From contig NZ_SZQA01000017.1 in NCBI RefSeq assembly GCF_005233835.1, positions 62,001-126,000 on the forward strand: 64,000 nt of DNA, read 5' to 3'. This DNA is from Herbidospora galbida. GTDB lineage: Bacteria > Actinomycetota > Actinomycetes > Streptosporangiales > Streptosporangiaceae. This document shows, piece by piece, positions 23,586-31,619 of this stretch (its first letter is position 1; the number at the start of each line of letters is the position of its first letter). The position numbers and the translations under genes were made by a program. Under the pieces are notes generated by a model. That model was not told the origin of the DNA, did not search any database, and was given only the letters and a program-made list of their open reading frames with translations.

Positions 23586-24175
23586 CACGAGGTAGGGCCT
23601 TCGGCCGGGGCATCGCGTGGGGCAACCGAACCGGTCTGGTGCTGCTCGGCCTGATCCTTCTGGTGGCGGGCGCCGCCGCATTGGCGTGCGGCCTGGGCGT
23701 CTTCGGCGCGAACGCCGCCCGGTCGCCCCTGCTGCCCGGTCCCGTCTCCACCTTCGCCGGCTCCACCTCCTGGTTCTGGCCGGCCGTCGCCGCCGGGGGC
23801 TTCGTGATCGGCGCCGTCGGGCTGGGCTGGCTGCTCGCCCAGTTCCGACTCGACCGGCTGGGCCGCATGCGCCTGGATTCCGGCCCGTCCGGGATCACCG
23901 AGATCGGCGGCAAGCAGGCCGGCGAAACCCTGGCCGATCAGGTGAGCACCTACGAGGGCGTGCGGCACGCCCGGGCCTCCCTGCGCGGGAAGCCGGACGC
24001 ACCCGCCCTCGACCTGCGGGTGACCTCACAAGACCCGGCGCATCCTGACGCCCTGATCACCCGCCTGCACGACGAGGCGCTCCCCAACCTGCGGACGGCG
24101 TTGGGCCTGGAACGCCTGCCCGTCCTGATACGGCTCCGCTTCGACCCGGGCAGACGGACCCGCGTGGTCCACTGA
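23582..24175 (+). CDS. amaP: Alkaline-shock response membrane anchor protein AmaP
   Basis: A 197-aa protein with helices TGLVLLGLILLVAGAAALACGLGVF and FWPAVAAGGFVIGAVGLGWLLAQF flanking a short loop. A cytoplasmic domain follows (GGKQAGETLADQVSTYEGVRHARASLRGKPDAPALDLRV). Family role: anchors Asp23-type proteins to the membrane. It is coupled by ATGA to DUF6286 and is the last gene of the tightly overlapping set. Confidence 0.82.
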   Translation: MTRGRAFGRGIAWGNRTGLVLLGLILLVAGAAALACGLGVFGANAARSPLLPGPVSTFAGSTSWFWPAVAAGGFVIGAVGLGWLLAQFRLDRLGRMRLDSGPSGITEIGGKQAGETLADQVSTYEGVRHARASLRGKPDAPALDLRVTSQDPAHPDALITRLHDEALPNLRTALGLERLPVLIRLRFDPGRRTRVVH

Positions 24176-24256
24176 AACGGCGCTGAGCCGCAGGGCCGGG
24201 CTGTTCATGGTCCGGTGGCCTGGACATCGAGGTCAGCGTCATGCGCATGATCGCTC

Positions 24257-25024
24257 GTGCGCATCACCTACGAATCCAGGCCGGCACCTGATCGGCGGAA
24301 CGAGGACTTCGTCGTCGGCGGCCCTACCTGGGTCGCCGTCCTCGATGGGGCCACGGCCCCGGCCGGGGTCGACTCCGGGTGCGTGCACGACGTGCCCTGG
24401 CTCGTCTCCCGACTCGCGAGCGACCTCGCCCGGGGCATGATCACGCGCGGGGAGGCCTCGCTCGCCGACATCCTCGAACAGGCCATCCGCTCCACCGTCG
24501 CCGCGCACGTCGACACCTGCGACATCGCGAACCCCGATTCCCCATCGTCGACCGTGGCGATCGTGCGTCGTCGTCGCGACCTCGTCGACTATCTGGTGCT
24601 GTGCGACTCTCCGATCGTGCTGCGCCGGTGCGACGGCACTCTCACGGTGGTCGACGACGGTCGGACGGAACAACTGCCGGGCGGCCGGCCGTACAGCCTC
24701 GAGCTTGTCAGATCACTGCGTAACCGGCCCGGGGGCTTCTGGGTGGCGAGCACTCGGCCGGAAGCCGCGCGGGAGGCGCTGACAGGGACGATCGATGCTG
24801 ATCGAGTGAACGGCGTCCTGCTCATGACCGACGGGGTGAGCCGGCTTGTGACATGGTTCGGGCGATCCTGGCGAGATCTGGTCGACCTCGCGGAAGGCCA
24901 TGGCCCGAGCGGCCTCATCGAGCAGGTCCGCGCAGCGGAGGAAGGCCATGAACCTCCCCATGGAGCCAAGCGGCACGACGACGCGACGGCGGCGTGGATG
25001 ACGTGGGCGGAAGATGCGATGTGA
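24257..25024 (+). CDS. PP2C-like protein phosphatase
   Basis: A 255-aa protein with PP2C landmarks: RRNEDFVV at the N-terminus (in place of QD in RNQD), AVLDGATAP (metal-binding Asp and Gly), SSTVAIVRRR, LMTDGVSRL (second Asp) and RHDDATAAWM near the C-terminus (third Asp). It is cytoplasmic. The GTG start has no visible ribosome-binding site but directly precedes the conserved MRITYESRPAPDRRNEDF opening. It follows amaP by 81 bp on the same strand, so it may belong to the stress cluster as a signalling output. Bases 25025-25289 downstream show nothing recognisable. Confidence 0.72.
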   Translation: MRITYESRPAPDRRNEDFVVGGPTWVAVLDGATAPAGVDSGCVHDVPWLVSRLASDLARGMITRGEASLADILEQAIRSTVAAHVDTCDIANPDSPSSTVAIVRRRRDLVDYLVLCDSPIVLRRCDGTLTVVDDGRTEQLPGGRPYSLELVRSLRNRPGGFWVASTRPEAAREALTGTIDADRVNGVLLMTDGVSRLVTWFGRSWRDLVDLAEGHGPSGLIEQVRAAEEGHEPPHGAKRHDDATAAWMTWAEDAM

Positions 25025-25289
25025 AACGGCCTGTGCGTCTGGTCGCACTGCGGATGCACTTTCTGTGCCCAAGCCTTGCGCCGCGACGTCGCCGTGGACG
25101 GGCACCAGGTACATGAGTACGTGACGCCGGTGCCACGAACCCTCAGCGGTAAGCGCCGCTTCAACGTCGCCGGCCAAATGGGCCTGGATGCGGGCTCGGA
25201 GAAACGAAAGAAAGTCCCTCGCCTGCTTTTACAGGTGAGAGGCTCAAAGTGGGCGGCCTGCGGGCCGACACGTGATTCCAGAAGATAAC

Positions 25290-25769
25290 CGAGCTCGCCC
25301 CTCACCGGGGACTGTCCACCGACACCTTCGGAAAACGCGATGCCGCCTATTCCACTGGGCCCTGCCGTCACGCGCTGACCTCGGCGGGACATCGCGCGGT
25401 GATCAAACCCGCGCCGTTGCGCCCGGCGGGTTCGACCTGGACCAGGTTCCGCTGTCGGCGCCCTCAGGCCGCAACCGGCAGCGTAAAACGTTCTGCACCG
25501 GCCAGTGCGCCGGCTGCCCGCTGCGCCCGCGCTGCACCAAGGCCGAAGCCGGGCGCGTCCTCACCATTCGCCCCCACCGCGACGAACTCGCCGCCGCCCG
25601 CCGGAAAGCGGCAACCGATCCGGCCCGGCAAGAGGACTACCGGCGCTGGCGGCCTCCCGTCGAACGGGCCATCGCCTGGATCGTCGCACGGGGCAACGGA
25701 ACCCGAGGTCAGCACAGGTGCAGGGCGCCACACGCCAACAAGATCTTCAGCGGCCTTCTAGCCGAGTAG
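25290..25769 (+). mobile_element. Decayed IS1182-type transposase (C-terminal part)
   Basis: One frame around 25339-25425 reads DAAYSTGPCRHALTSAGHRA then VIKPAPLRPA. It then shifts to GGFDLDQVPLS, FCTGQCAGCPLRPRCTKAEA, GRVLTIRPHRDEL and DPARQEDYRRWRPPVERAIA, then WIVARGN, before breaking again near 25705. This order is that of the zinc-ribbon and catalytic C-terminus of IS1182-family DDE transposases. At least two frameshifts and loss of the N-terminal half show it is inactive. No terminal inverted repeats were found. Confidence 0.75.
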
Positions 25770-26480
25770 GCGTTGGAGGCGGGTGATTTCGGCGCTTTGT
25801 TCGGCGACGACGTCCTGGGCCCAGGTGAGGACGCGGTCGTGGGAGCCGTTGATCAATTGGGTTTCGGCCATGGTGATGGCGCCCTTGTGGTGGGCGATCA
25901 TCAGGGTGAGGAAGAGGGTGTCGAAGGATTCGCCCTTGGCGTTGCGGAGGTCGGTGAGCTGGGCGGGGGTGGCCATGCCGGGCATCGTGGCGTGGTCGGC
26001 GTGGTGGTCGGGTTCGCGCAGACCCTCTTCTTCGAGCCAGGTGGTCATGGCGTTGATTTCGGGGCCCTGGGCGTCGTAGATGCGGTCGGCCAGGGACTTC
26101 AGGCGGGGGGATTGGGCGCGGTCGGGGGCCAGCGCGGCCATTTCGAGGGCCTGGCGGTGGTGGACGATCATGTCTTGGACGTAGCGGACGTCGGTGGCGT
26201 TGATCGTGGGGGAGGGCAGGGGGGCGAAGGTCTGGCCGGGGGTGAGGGTGGCGGCGACCTCGCCCGGTTTGCCGGGGACGATGACCGGGGCGTCGGTGAT
26301 GACGTTGGCCGGCTCGGTGGGAGACGAGCAGGCAGTCAAGAGCAGGGTGGCCCCCGCGATGCTCAGGAAGGCTTTGACCGCGGTGGTCCCGGCCTGTCGG
26401 AGCGGGAGAGCTCTGAGCACATGGGGATCGGCGCTCGGGGCGGGAACGCGGCTCGTGATGACGGCGGGAGCTCTGCGCAT
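25758..26480 (-). CDS. DUF305-family lipoprotein
   Basis: A 240-aa protein. A lipobox (GATLLLTACSS) sits unusually far in, near residue 50. A GTG at 26420 would give a normal-length signal, but only the ATG at 26480 has a good ribosome-binding site (AAAGGA). The mature part is a ferritin-like four-helix bundle with the two DUF305 motifs DMIVHHRQALEMA and LMIAHHKGAITMAE, plus HHADHATMPGM, which suggests metal (copper) binding. Family role: extracytoplasmic metal handling; not firmly known. It is divergent from the LVIVD protein. Confidence 0.8.
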   Translation of the reverse strand: MRRAPAVITSRVPAPSADPHVLRALPLRQAGTTAVKAFLSIAGATLLLTACSSPTEPANVITDAPVIVPGKPGEVAATLTPGQTFAPLPSPTINATDVRYVQDMIVHHRQALEMAALAPDRAQSPRLKSLADRIYDAQGPEINAMTTWLEEEGLREPDHHADHATMPGMATPAQLTDLRNAKGESFDTLFLTLMIAHHKGAITMAETQLINGSHDRVLTWAQDVVAEQSAEITRLQRLLG

Positions 26481-26619
26481 TTCGGTCCTTTCGGCTGTGG
26501 TCGCGGAGCGATCGTGCCTGGTCATGATGAGGGGAGCTGTGCGCACCCGTCCCCCTTTCGGTCCTTCTGAGGAACCTATGGCCTGGGCTTGTGACAGTAA
26601 AGGAGACGGATCGTAGGAA

Positions 26620-26660
26620 ATATGTGACATATTGACGACTTGCTTGAGGGCCTGGGTAAA
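26620..26660 (+). promoter_or_regulatory. Promoter with abutting palindrome upstream of the LVIVD gene
   Basis: ATATGT-G-ACATAT (26620-26632), a perfect palindrome, runs directly into TTGACG (26632-26637), a good -35 box. TAAAGT lies 19 bases further on, a weak -10. An operator overlapping the -35 would allow repression. The other divergent gene is DUF305. Confidence 0.45.
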
Positions 26661-26706
26661 GTCACCATCAGGGGTGTTTGCATCCTTTTACCCGGAGGTT
26701 CCCTCA

Positions 26707-28098
26707 ATGTCCCCCCTCCGCAGGGTTGGGCGTTTACTCGCCGTGCTCGGTGCCGCCGGAGCGCTCGCGCTCTCCACGACACCGGCTCAGGCCGCTGACA
26801 CCCTGCCCCCTGGCGCTATCGACATGAGCGATAACGTTCAGCACGTCGCGAACCTACCGCGACCCGACTCCCTGCTCACCACCATCAACACCGACATCGC
26901 CTTCCAGGGCGACTATGCCTACGTCGGCAACTACGGCGGCTTCTCCGTCTACGACATCAAGCACCCGAAGAAGCCGAAGCTGGTCAGTTCGGTGCTGTGT
27001 CCCGGGTCGCAGATGGACATCTCCGTCTACGGCAACCTGCTGTTCGGTTCCGTTGACTCCTCCCGCAGCGACGACTCCTGCACCAGCGTGAGCCAGTCGG
27101 CCGCGAACAAGGCGTCGTGGGAGGGCATCCGGGTCTTCGACATCAGCGACAAGGCCAACCCGCGCTACGTCAAGTCGATCGAGACCAACTGCGGTTCGCA
27201 CACCCACACGCTCGTCCCTGGCACGGACAAGGCGAGCGTCTACCTGTACATCTCCTCCTACAGCCCGTCGGCGTCGTTCCCGGACTGTCAGCCGCCCCAT
27301 GACCTGATCTCGATCGTCAAGGTGCCGCTGAACGACCCGGCCGCCGCCTCGGTCGTCGCCACGCCGAACCTGTTCCCGGACGGCGGCAACCCGGGTGAGA
27401 GCCTCCCCTACCCCTACCGCACGTCGGCCACCAGCGGCTGCCACGACATCACCGCGTACCCGGAGAAGGGTGTCGCGGCGGGCGCGTGCATGGGCGAGGG
27501 CATCCTGCTGGACATCCGCAACCCGGAGGCCCCCGCCGTTCTCGACGTCGTTCGTGACGACGAGAACTTCGCCTTCTGGCACTCCGCCACGTTCAACAAC
27601 GAGGGCGACAAGGTCATCTTCACCGACGAGCTGGGCGGCGGCAGCGCCGCCACCTGCAACGAGGCGATCGGACCGAACCGCGGCGCGGACGCCATCTTCG
27701 ACATCGCGGACGGTCAGATGACTTTCCGCAGCTACTTCAAGATCTCCCGCCACCAGGCCGACACCGAGAACTGCGTGGCCCACAACGGCTCGCTGATCCC
27801 GGTCAAGGGCCGCGACATCATGGTTCAGGCCTGGTACCAGGGAGGCATCTCGATCTGGGACTTCACCGACTCCGCCAACCCGCACGAGATCGGCTACTTC
27901 GAGCGCGGTCCCGGTGAGAACCTCGGTGACGGTTACTGGTCGGCCTACTACTACAACGGTTACATCTACGGTTCCGAGTTCACCCGGGGCTTCGATGTGT
28001 TCAAGATCAACGACCACCGTACGAACCAGGCCAACAGCGTGAAGATGGACGACTTCAACGCGCAGACGCAGCCGTCCTACAAGGACAAGAAGCACTAG
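26707..28098 (+). CDS. Secreted LVIVD-repeat beta-propeller protein
   Basis: A 463-aa protein. A Sec signal (RRVGRLLAVLGAAGALALSTTPAQAA) is followed by repeated blades such as DYAYVGNYGGFSVYDIKHPKK, WEGIRVFDISDKANPRYV, GILLDIRNPEAPAVLDVV and GGISIWDFTDSANPHEIGYF. These are the LVIVD repeat, a YVTN-like extracellular propeller unit. Ribosome-binding site GGAGG lies 8 bases before the ATG. Its codon use is more moderate than that of its neighbours, typical of a well expressed secreted protein. Function unknown; probably cell-surface binding. Confidence 0.85.
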   Translation: MSPLRRVGRLLAVLGAAGALALSTTPAQAADTLPPGAIDMSDNVQHVANLPRPDSLLTTINTDIAFQGDYAYVGNYGGFSVYDIKHPKKPKLVSSVLCPGSQMDISVYGNLLFGSVDSSRSDDSCTSVSQSAANKASWEGIRVFDISDKANPRYVKSIETNCGSHTHTLVPGTDKASVYLYISSYSPSASFPDCQPPHDLISIVKVPLNDPAAASVVATPNLFPDGGNPGESLPYPYRTSATSGCHDITAYPEKGVAAGACMGEGILLDIRNPEAPAVLDVVRDDENFAFWHSATFNNEGDKVIFTDELGGGSAATCNEAIGPNRGADAIFDIADGQMTFRSYFKISRHQADTENCVAHNGSLIPVKGRDIMVQAWYQGGISIWDFTDSANPHEIGYFERGPGENLGDGYWSAYYYNGYIYGSEFTRGFDVFKINDHRTNQANSVKMDDFNAQTQPSYKDKKH

Positions 28099-28111
28099 TC
28101 AGCCCTGATTC

Positions 28112-28141
28112 GCGGCCCTCGCCTCGTTGGGCGAGGGCCGC
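28112..28141 (+). terminator. Terminator hairpin after the LVIVD gene
   Basis: A perfect 12-bp GC-rich stem GCGGCCCTCGCC / GGCGAGGGCCGC with a 6-nt loop, 14 bases after the stop codon. No U-tract. Confidence 0.7.
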
Positions 28142-28184
28142 ATTCGCCTCCGACGGTCGTCGCCGCGAAGTCGCCTTCGGCCGG

Positions 28185-28549
28185 GTGCCGAGCCGAATCG
28201 GAGGGTACTCAAGCTGCCGCGCCTGTGCGTGGAAGCCCTCAAGGCTCTCCACGAGGAACAGGCCGGCCTCGGATCTCGTCTTCCGCACGAAGACGGGAAA
28301 CGCCCTCACAGCGCACAACGTGAGGCGCGACTTCCGCAAGGTCATCAAGTCTCCCGGAACGCGACTGGTCGCCGCGCGAGATGGCACAGCTTCGTCTCGC
28401 TGCTCTCCGACCCGGGAGTCCCGATCAAGGACATCTCCCGCCTGGTGGGCCATCGCACGACGGTCGTCACGGAGACCGTCTATCGCAAGCAGATCCGCCC
28501 GGTCCTCATGGAAGGCGCCGAGGCCATGGACGACATCTTCGGGAGTTAG
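28185..28549 (+). pseudogene. Decayed tyrosine-recombinase integrase
   Basis: Fragments in three frames line up in order as an actinophage/AICE-type integrase catalytic domain: RVLKLPRLCVEALKALHEEQ, then DLVFRTKTGNALTAHNVRR, then (after the lost arginine box WSPREM) HSFVSLLSDPGVPIKDISRL, VGHRTTVVTETVYRK and the terminal AEAMDDIFGS. At least three small indels separate them; one removes the R-H pair of box II. The gene ends 47 bp from the 3-prime end of a tRNA-Val gene, the usual place for such integrases, so this is the scar of a former integrated element. Confidence 0.75.
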
Positions 28550-28596
28550 TCACCCAGACCCGATTTCCAAGATCAGCAATCGGGTCTATGTGCAGG

Positions 28597-28668
28597 TGGG
28601 CGGTACTGGGTTCGAACCAGTGACCCCTCGCTTGTAAGGCGAGTGCTCTACCGCTGAGCTAACCGCCC
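28597..28668 (-). tRNA. tRNA-Val (anticodon UAC)
   Basis: The minus strand folds as a 72-nt cloverleaf: acceptor GGGCGGT/ACCGCCC, D-arm GCTC/GAGC, anticodon stem CTCGC/GCGAG with loop CTTACAA (anticodon TAC), T-arm ACTGG-TTCGAAC-CCAGT and discriminator A. No CCA is encoded. It lies next to an integrase relic, which suggests past use as an attachment site. Confidence 0.95.
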
Positions 28669-28683
28669 CGGACCGCTTACACC

Positions 28684-29631
28684 TTACGGCACTCCCACGG
28701 CCGAAGGCACCTCGGTAAGCCGCACGACCGCGCGTCCTCCCCGCGTACCCTCCCAAGCCGCGCCGACGTCATCAAGACCGACCACATAGTGATCAACCGA
28801 CAGCTCTCCCCGCGCGGCATGCCCGAAGATCGCCCCAAGCGCCGCGGCCCGCTGTTCCCGGCTCACCGCGTTGTTCGAGTAGCCCAGCACCGAGACCGCC
28901 CGGCTCCGCAGCCCGGCCGACGACAGCACCGCCGAGTCGGAGGCGGACCCGCCCAGGTTGACCAGCCGCCCGCCGGGCGCGAGCACCTGCAGAGCCGCCT
29001 CGGCGGGCTCTCCGAACACCGGGTCGATCACCACGTCGGCGGCCCCGATCACCTCCCGGAGCCGGGCGGCCAGCGTCGGCACCGGGTCCAGGGGAATGCA
29101 CCCCTCCCGAGGCGCCCGGGACACGCCCACCACGTCACCGGCGCCCAGCAGCCGGGCCGCCCGCAGCGCCACCTGGCCCACCGTCCCGCCGGCCCCGAGG
29201 ACCACCACCTTCTCGCCGGGCTCCAGCCGGGCCCGCCACGTCAGGGCCAGCCACGCCGCCACCGCCGACAGGCCGAGGGCCGCCGCCGTGACATCGTCGC
29301 AGCCTTCGGGCAGGCGTACGAGATCGGAAGAGGGCACGGCGCAGAACTCGGCCATGCTCCCGTCGCCCGGAGCCATCCCGGCCGACGTGGGGAACCACAC
29401 CCGCTCCCCGGCGGGCGTGATCCCGACGCCCTGGACGCCGGGCACGTACGGCAGCGCCGGCTCGCCGAAGTAGGAGGTCCCCGTCGCGCACAGCAGGTCC
29501 AGGGGGGTGATCGGCGCGCAGGTGACGGACAGGAGAACGTCCCCGGCCCCCGCAAGAGGCCGGGGGACGTTTCCCACCACCGGGGGGCGGCCGCAGCATT
29601 CGACCAGGGCCGCCCGCATCGGTGAGCTCAT
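28684..29631 (-). CDS. Zinc-type/quinone-oxidoreductase-like dehydrogenase
   Basis: A 315-aa MDR-family protein. The GroES-like N-terminal part carries PLDLLCATGTSYFGEPALPY then VPGVQGVG. The Rossmann part carries VVVLGAGGTVGQVALRAARLLGAGDVVGV and DVVIDPVFGEPAEAALQ. No structural-zinc cysteine cluster is present, which favours the quinone-reductase-like group (NADPH-dependent). It is the last gene of the CaiB-LigAB operon, with its ATG overlapping the LigA stop. Inference: reduces or oxidises a ring-cleavage intermediate. Confidence 0.8.
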   Translation of the reverse strand: MSSPMRAALVECCGRPPVVGNVPRPLAGAGDVLLSVTCAPITPLDLLCATGTSYFGEPALPYVPGVQGVGITPAGERVWFPTSAGMAPGDGSMAEFCAVPSSDLVRLPEGCDDVTAAALGLSAVAAWLALTWRARLEPGEKVVVLGAGGTVGQVALRAARLLGAGDVVGVSRAPREGCIPLDPVPTLAARLREVIGAADVVIDPVFGEPAEAALQVLAPGGRLVNLGGSASDSAVLSSAGLRSRAVSVLGYSNNAVSREQRAAALGAIFGHAARGELSVDHYVVGLDDVGAAWEGTRGGRAVVRLTEVPSAVGVP

Positions 29632-29990
29632 GTGGCGATGTCCGGGTAGGGCAGGGTGAAGTGGGAGAGCCGGGCCGCGTACTCCTTCTGGAACGCCAGC
29701 GGCTCCTCGTAGTCGCGCTCGAACATCGCGATGAACAGCGTCAGCGTCAGGAACGGGTGGGCGCCCAGCTCGAACAGCTTCACGTAGTCGTGGCCCGTCA
29801 GCGCGTCCCGCTCGACGTCGTCGAAGGCCAGCCACGTGCTGGCCTCGCCGCCGTGGCAGTTCAGGAGCTCGTTGGCCATGGTCGACTCCCACCACGCCAC
29901 CGTCTCGTGGGGGGCGGCGCGGTAGCGCTCGACCAGGTCGGGGTCGCGGTCGACGGTGAACAGGAACTTGTTCAGCAGGTATTTGCTCAT
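29628..29990 (-). CDS. LigA-like small (alpha) subunit of extradiol dioxygenase
   Basis: A 120-aa helical protein: MSKYLLNKFLFTVDRDPDLV, then WWESTMANELLNCHGGEAST, ALTGHDYVKLFELGAHPFLT and LTLFIAMFERDYEEP. It matches the alpha subunit of protocatechuate 4,5-dioxygenase/class III extradiol enzymes, which caps the active site of the LigB subunit. It overlaps the LigB gene by 4 bp (ATGA) and the dehydrogenase gene by 4 bp, so stoichiometric expression is likely. Confidence 0.8.
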   Translation of the reverse strand: MSKYLLNKFLFTVDRDPDLVERYRAAPHETVAWWESTMANELLNCHGGEASTWLAFDDVERDALTGHDYVKLFELGAHPFLTLTLFIAMFERDYEEPLAFQKEYAARLSHFTLPYPDIAT

Positions 29991-30850
29991 GCCGGGACCC
30001 CGTTCGGATACCAGGTGAAGTAGGCCTCCATCGTGTGGAACAGGTCGAGCGAGTCGGCGTAGTCGGCCTTGGCGCCCTCTCCGGCCACGCCCATCATGAG
30101 CATGAAGTCCATGAACCCGTGGGTGGCGTTGCCGGGCGTCCACAGCGAATCGAGGGTCACCTCGGCCAGGGCGCGTTCGATGTCGCCCGAGGCGATCCAC
30201 TCGACCGCCTTGCGGTCGAACTCCGGGTCGGGGCCGTGGGGGCCGAACTGCCTCGGGCCGCCCAGTTCCAGCGACAGGTGGCCGGTGCCGATGACCGCGA
30301 CGCGCAGGTCGGAGGGCCAGGTCTCGATCAGGCGTCTGATCGAGTGGCCCAGTTCCACGAAGCGGGCGGGCCTCGGCAGGGGCGGGGCGAAGATGTTGGT
30401 GTAGATCGGCACGATCGGCAGGTCGGCCTCGGGGCGCAGCGTGATGATCGGGCAGGTGATGCTGTGGTCGATCCGCAGCTCGTTGGAGAAGGCCAGGTCG
30501 AAGCCCTCGTCGAGGCCGCCGCGCAGGATGTGGGACGACAGCTCCTCGTGGCCGCGCAGCAGCATGCGGGGCAGGCCGAACTCGCGCTCCTCGTTGTACC
30601 AGTTGGCGTCGTAGAAGGGCGCCTTGCCCACCAGGAACTGCGGCATGTTGTCGAGCCACAGCTGGTGGAAGTGGTCGGAGCCGACCATGACCAGCACGTC
30701 GGCGCGGGCCCTGGTCAGGGTCTCGCGGAAGGCCGTGATCTTGGCGACCCACTCGTCGGCGAACGGCGGGCGTTCCTCCGGGGGCGCGGTGCTGGCCTTG
30801 TAGTAGAACGGGTGGTGCGTGGACGCGATCACGGCGGCCAGTGTTGCCAT
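29987..30850 (-). CDS. LigB-like catalytic subunit of class III extradiol ring-cleavage dioxygenase
   Basis: A 287-aa protein with family features: ASTHHPFYYKAS (first iron-ligand histidine region), VMVGSDHFHQLWLDNMPQF (second histidine), IDHSITCPII, LRVAVIGTGHLSLELGG (catalytic histidine region) and NATHGFMDFMLMM. Family role: Fe(II)-dependent meta-cleavage of a catechol-type or related ring. It is encoded with LigA, a CoA-transferase and a lyase. The specific substrate is not apparent; no 4-oxalomesaconate hydratase or CHA aldolase of the classical protocatechuate 4,5-pathway lies in the window. Confidence 0.85.
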   Translation of the reverse strand: MATLAAVIASTHHPFYYKASTAPPEERPPFADEWVAKITAFRETLTRARADVLVMVGSDHFHQLWLDNMPQFLVGKAPFYDANWYNEEREFGLPRMLLRGHEELSSHILRGGLDEGFDLAFSNELRIDHSITCPIITLRPEADLPIVPIYTNIFAPPLPRPARFVELGHSIRRLIETWPSDLRVAVIGTGHLSLELGGPRQFGPHGPDPEFDRKAVEWIASGDIERALAEVTLDSLWTPGNATHGFMDFMLMMGVAGEGAKADYADSLDLFHTMEAYFTWYPNGVPA

Positions 30851-30863
30851 GCGGACACCTTCT

Positions 30864-31619
30864 CTACGGTTCGTACGTCGCGTTCCGGTCGACGGTCAGG
30901 TAGACATCCATGCCGATGGGGCGGCGGCGCTCCTCGGCCAGGTGACCGAGCAGGCCGGCGGCGCGGGCCAGCAGGGCGAAGCCGCGCAGCAGGTCGACCG
31001 GGAGGCCGAGGTCGGCCAGGGCCGCCCCGCAGACCCCGGCGCCGTTCAGCGGCAGCTTGCGGCCCAGGACCTCGGGGTGGACCCGTCCGATGGCCTCGAA
31101 CAGCGCCAGGTGGGGGCCGAAGACGCCCTCTTCGCGGGCCAGGGCGAACAGCACGGGGGTGCGGGGGTCCTCGACCTTGTGCACGGGGTGTCCCAGGCCG
31201 GGGATCAGCCGCTTCTCGGCCCGCGCCTCGCGCACGGCCTCGCGCGCCACGCCGTCCCAGTCGTCCCCGTCGGAGAACTCGACCAGTTCGTGGAGGAAGC
31301 GGCCGGCGTCCTCGGTCACGCCGAGAAAGCGGGATCCGCCGCCCAGCAGCCCGGCGGCCAGCGCCCCCTGGACGCTCTCGGGGGCGCTCAGCAGGGTCAG
31401 CCGGGCCGCGATGGCCGTGGGAGTGAAGCCGTGGTCGGCCAAGGCGACCAGGACCGCCTCGAACACCCGGGTCTCCCCGGGAGTGGGGCGGCGGCCGGCC
31501 ACCAGCCAGAACGCCAGTTCGCCGAAGCCGACCTTGCCCATCAGGTCGTGGGCGAGGTCCTGCCCGAGCAGGCTGATGGAGTCGGCGTCGGACGTGCCGA
31601 TGCCGGTGGGAAAGTTCAT
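30864..31619 (-). CDS. Citryl-CoA lyase-like (citrate-synthase-fold) enzyme
   Basis: A 251-aa protein, much shorter than citrate synthase (about 430 aa) and close to stand-alone citryl-CoA lyase domains. Motifs: SISLLGQDLAHDLMGKVGF, APESVQGALAAGLLGGGSRF (active-site His replaced by Gln/Gly context), RLIPGLGHPVHKVEDPRTPV (catalytic GHP histidine) and LPLNGAGVCGAALADLGLP. Family role: cleavage of a citryl-type CoA thioester to an acyl-CoA plus a 2-oxo acid. The ATG overlaps the CaiB stop by 4 bp; a GTG 9 bp upstream is less likely. It is probably paired with the CoA-transferase in one metabolic step. Confidence 0.8.
   Translation of the reverse strand: MNFPTGIGTSDADSISLLGQDLAHDLMGKVGFGELAFWLVAGRRPTPGETRVFEAVLVALADHGFTPTAIAARLTLLSAPESVQGALAAGLLGGGSRFLGVTEDAGRFLHELVEFSDGDDWDGVAREAVREARAEKRLIPGLGHPVHKVEDPRTPVLFALAREEGVFGPHLALFEAIGRVHPEVLGRKLPLNGAGVCGAALADLGLPVDLLRGFALLARAAGLLGHLAEERRRPIGMDVYLTVDRNATYEP

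Noticed and set aside
25025-25289. Possible gene or terminal inverted repeat left of the IS1182 remnant, including a weak CCTCGCCTG...CAGGTGAGAGG stem.
   Set aside because: No frame resembles a known protein and no matching repeat exists on the other side of the remnant.
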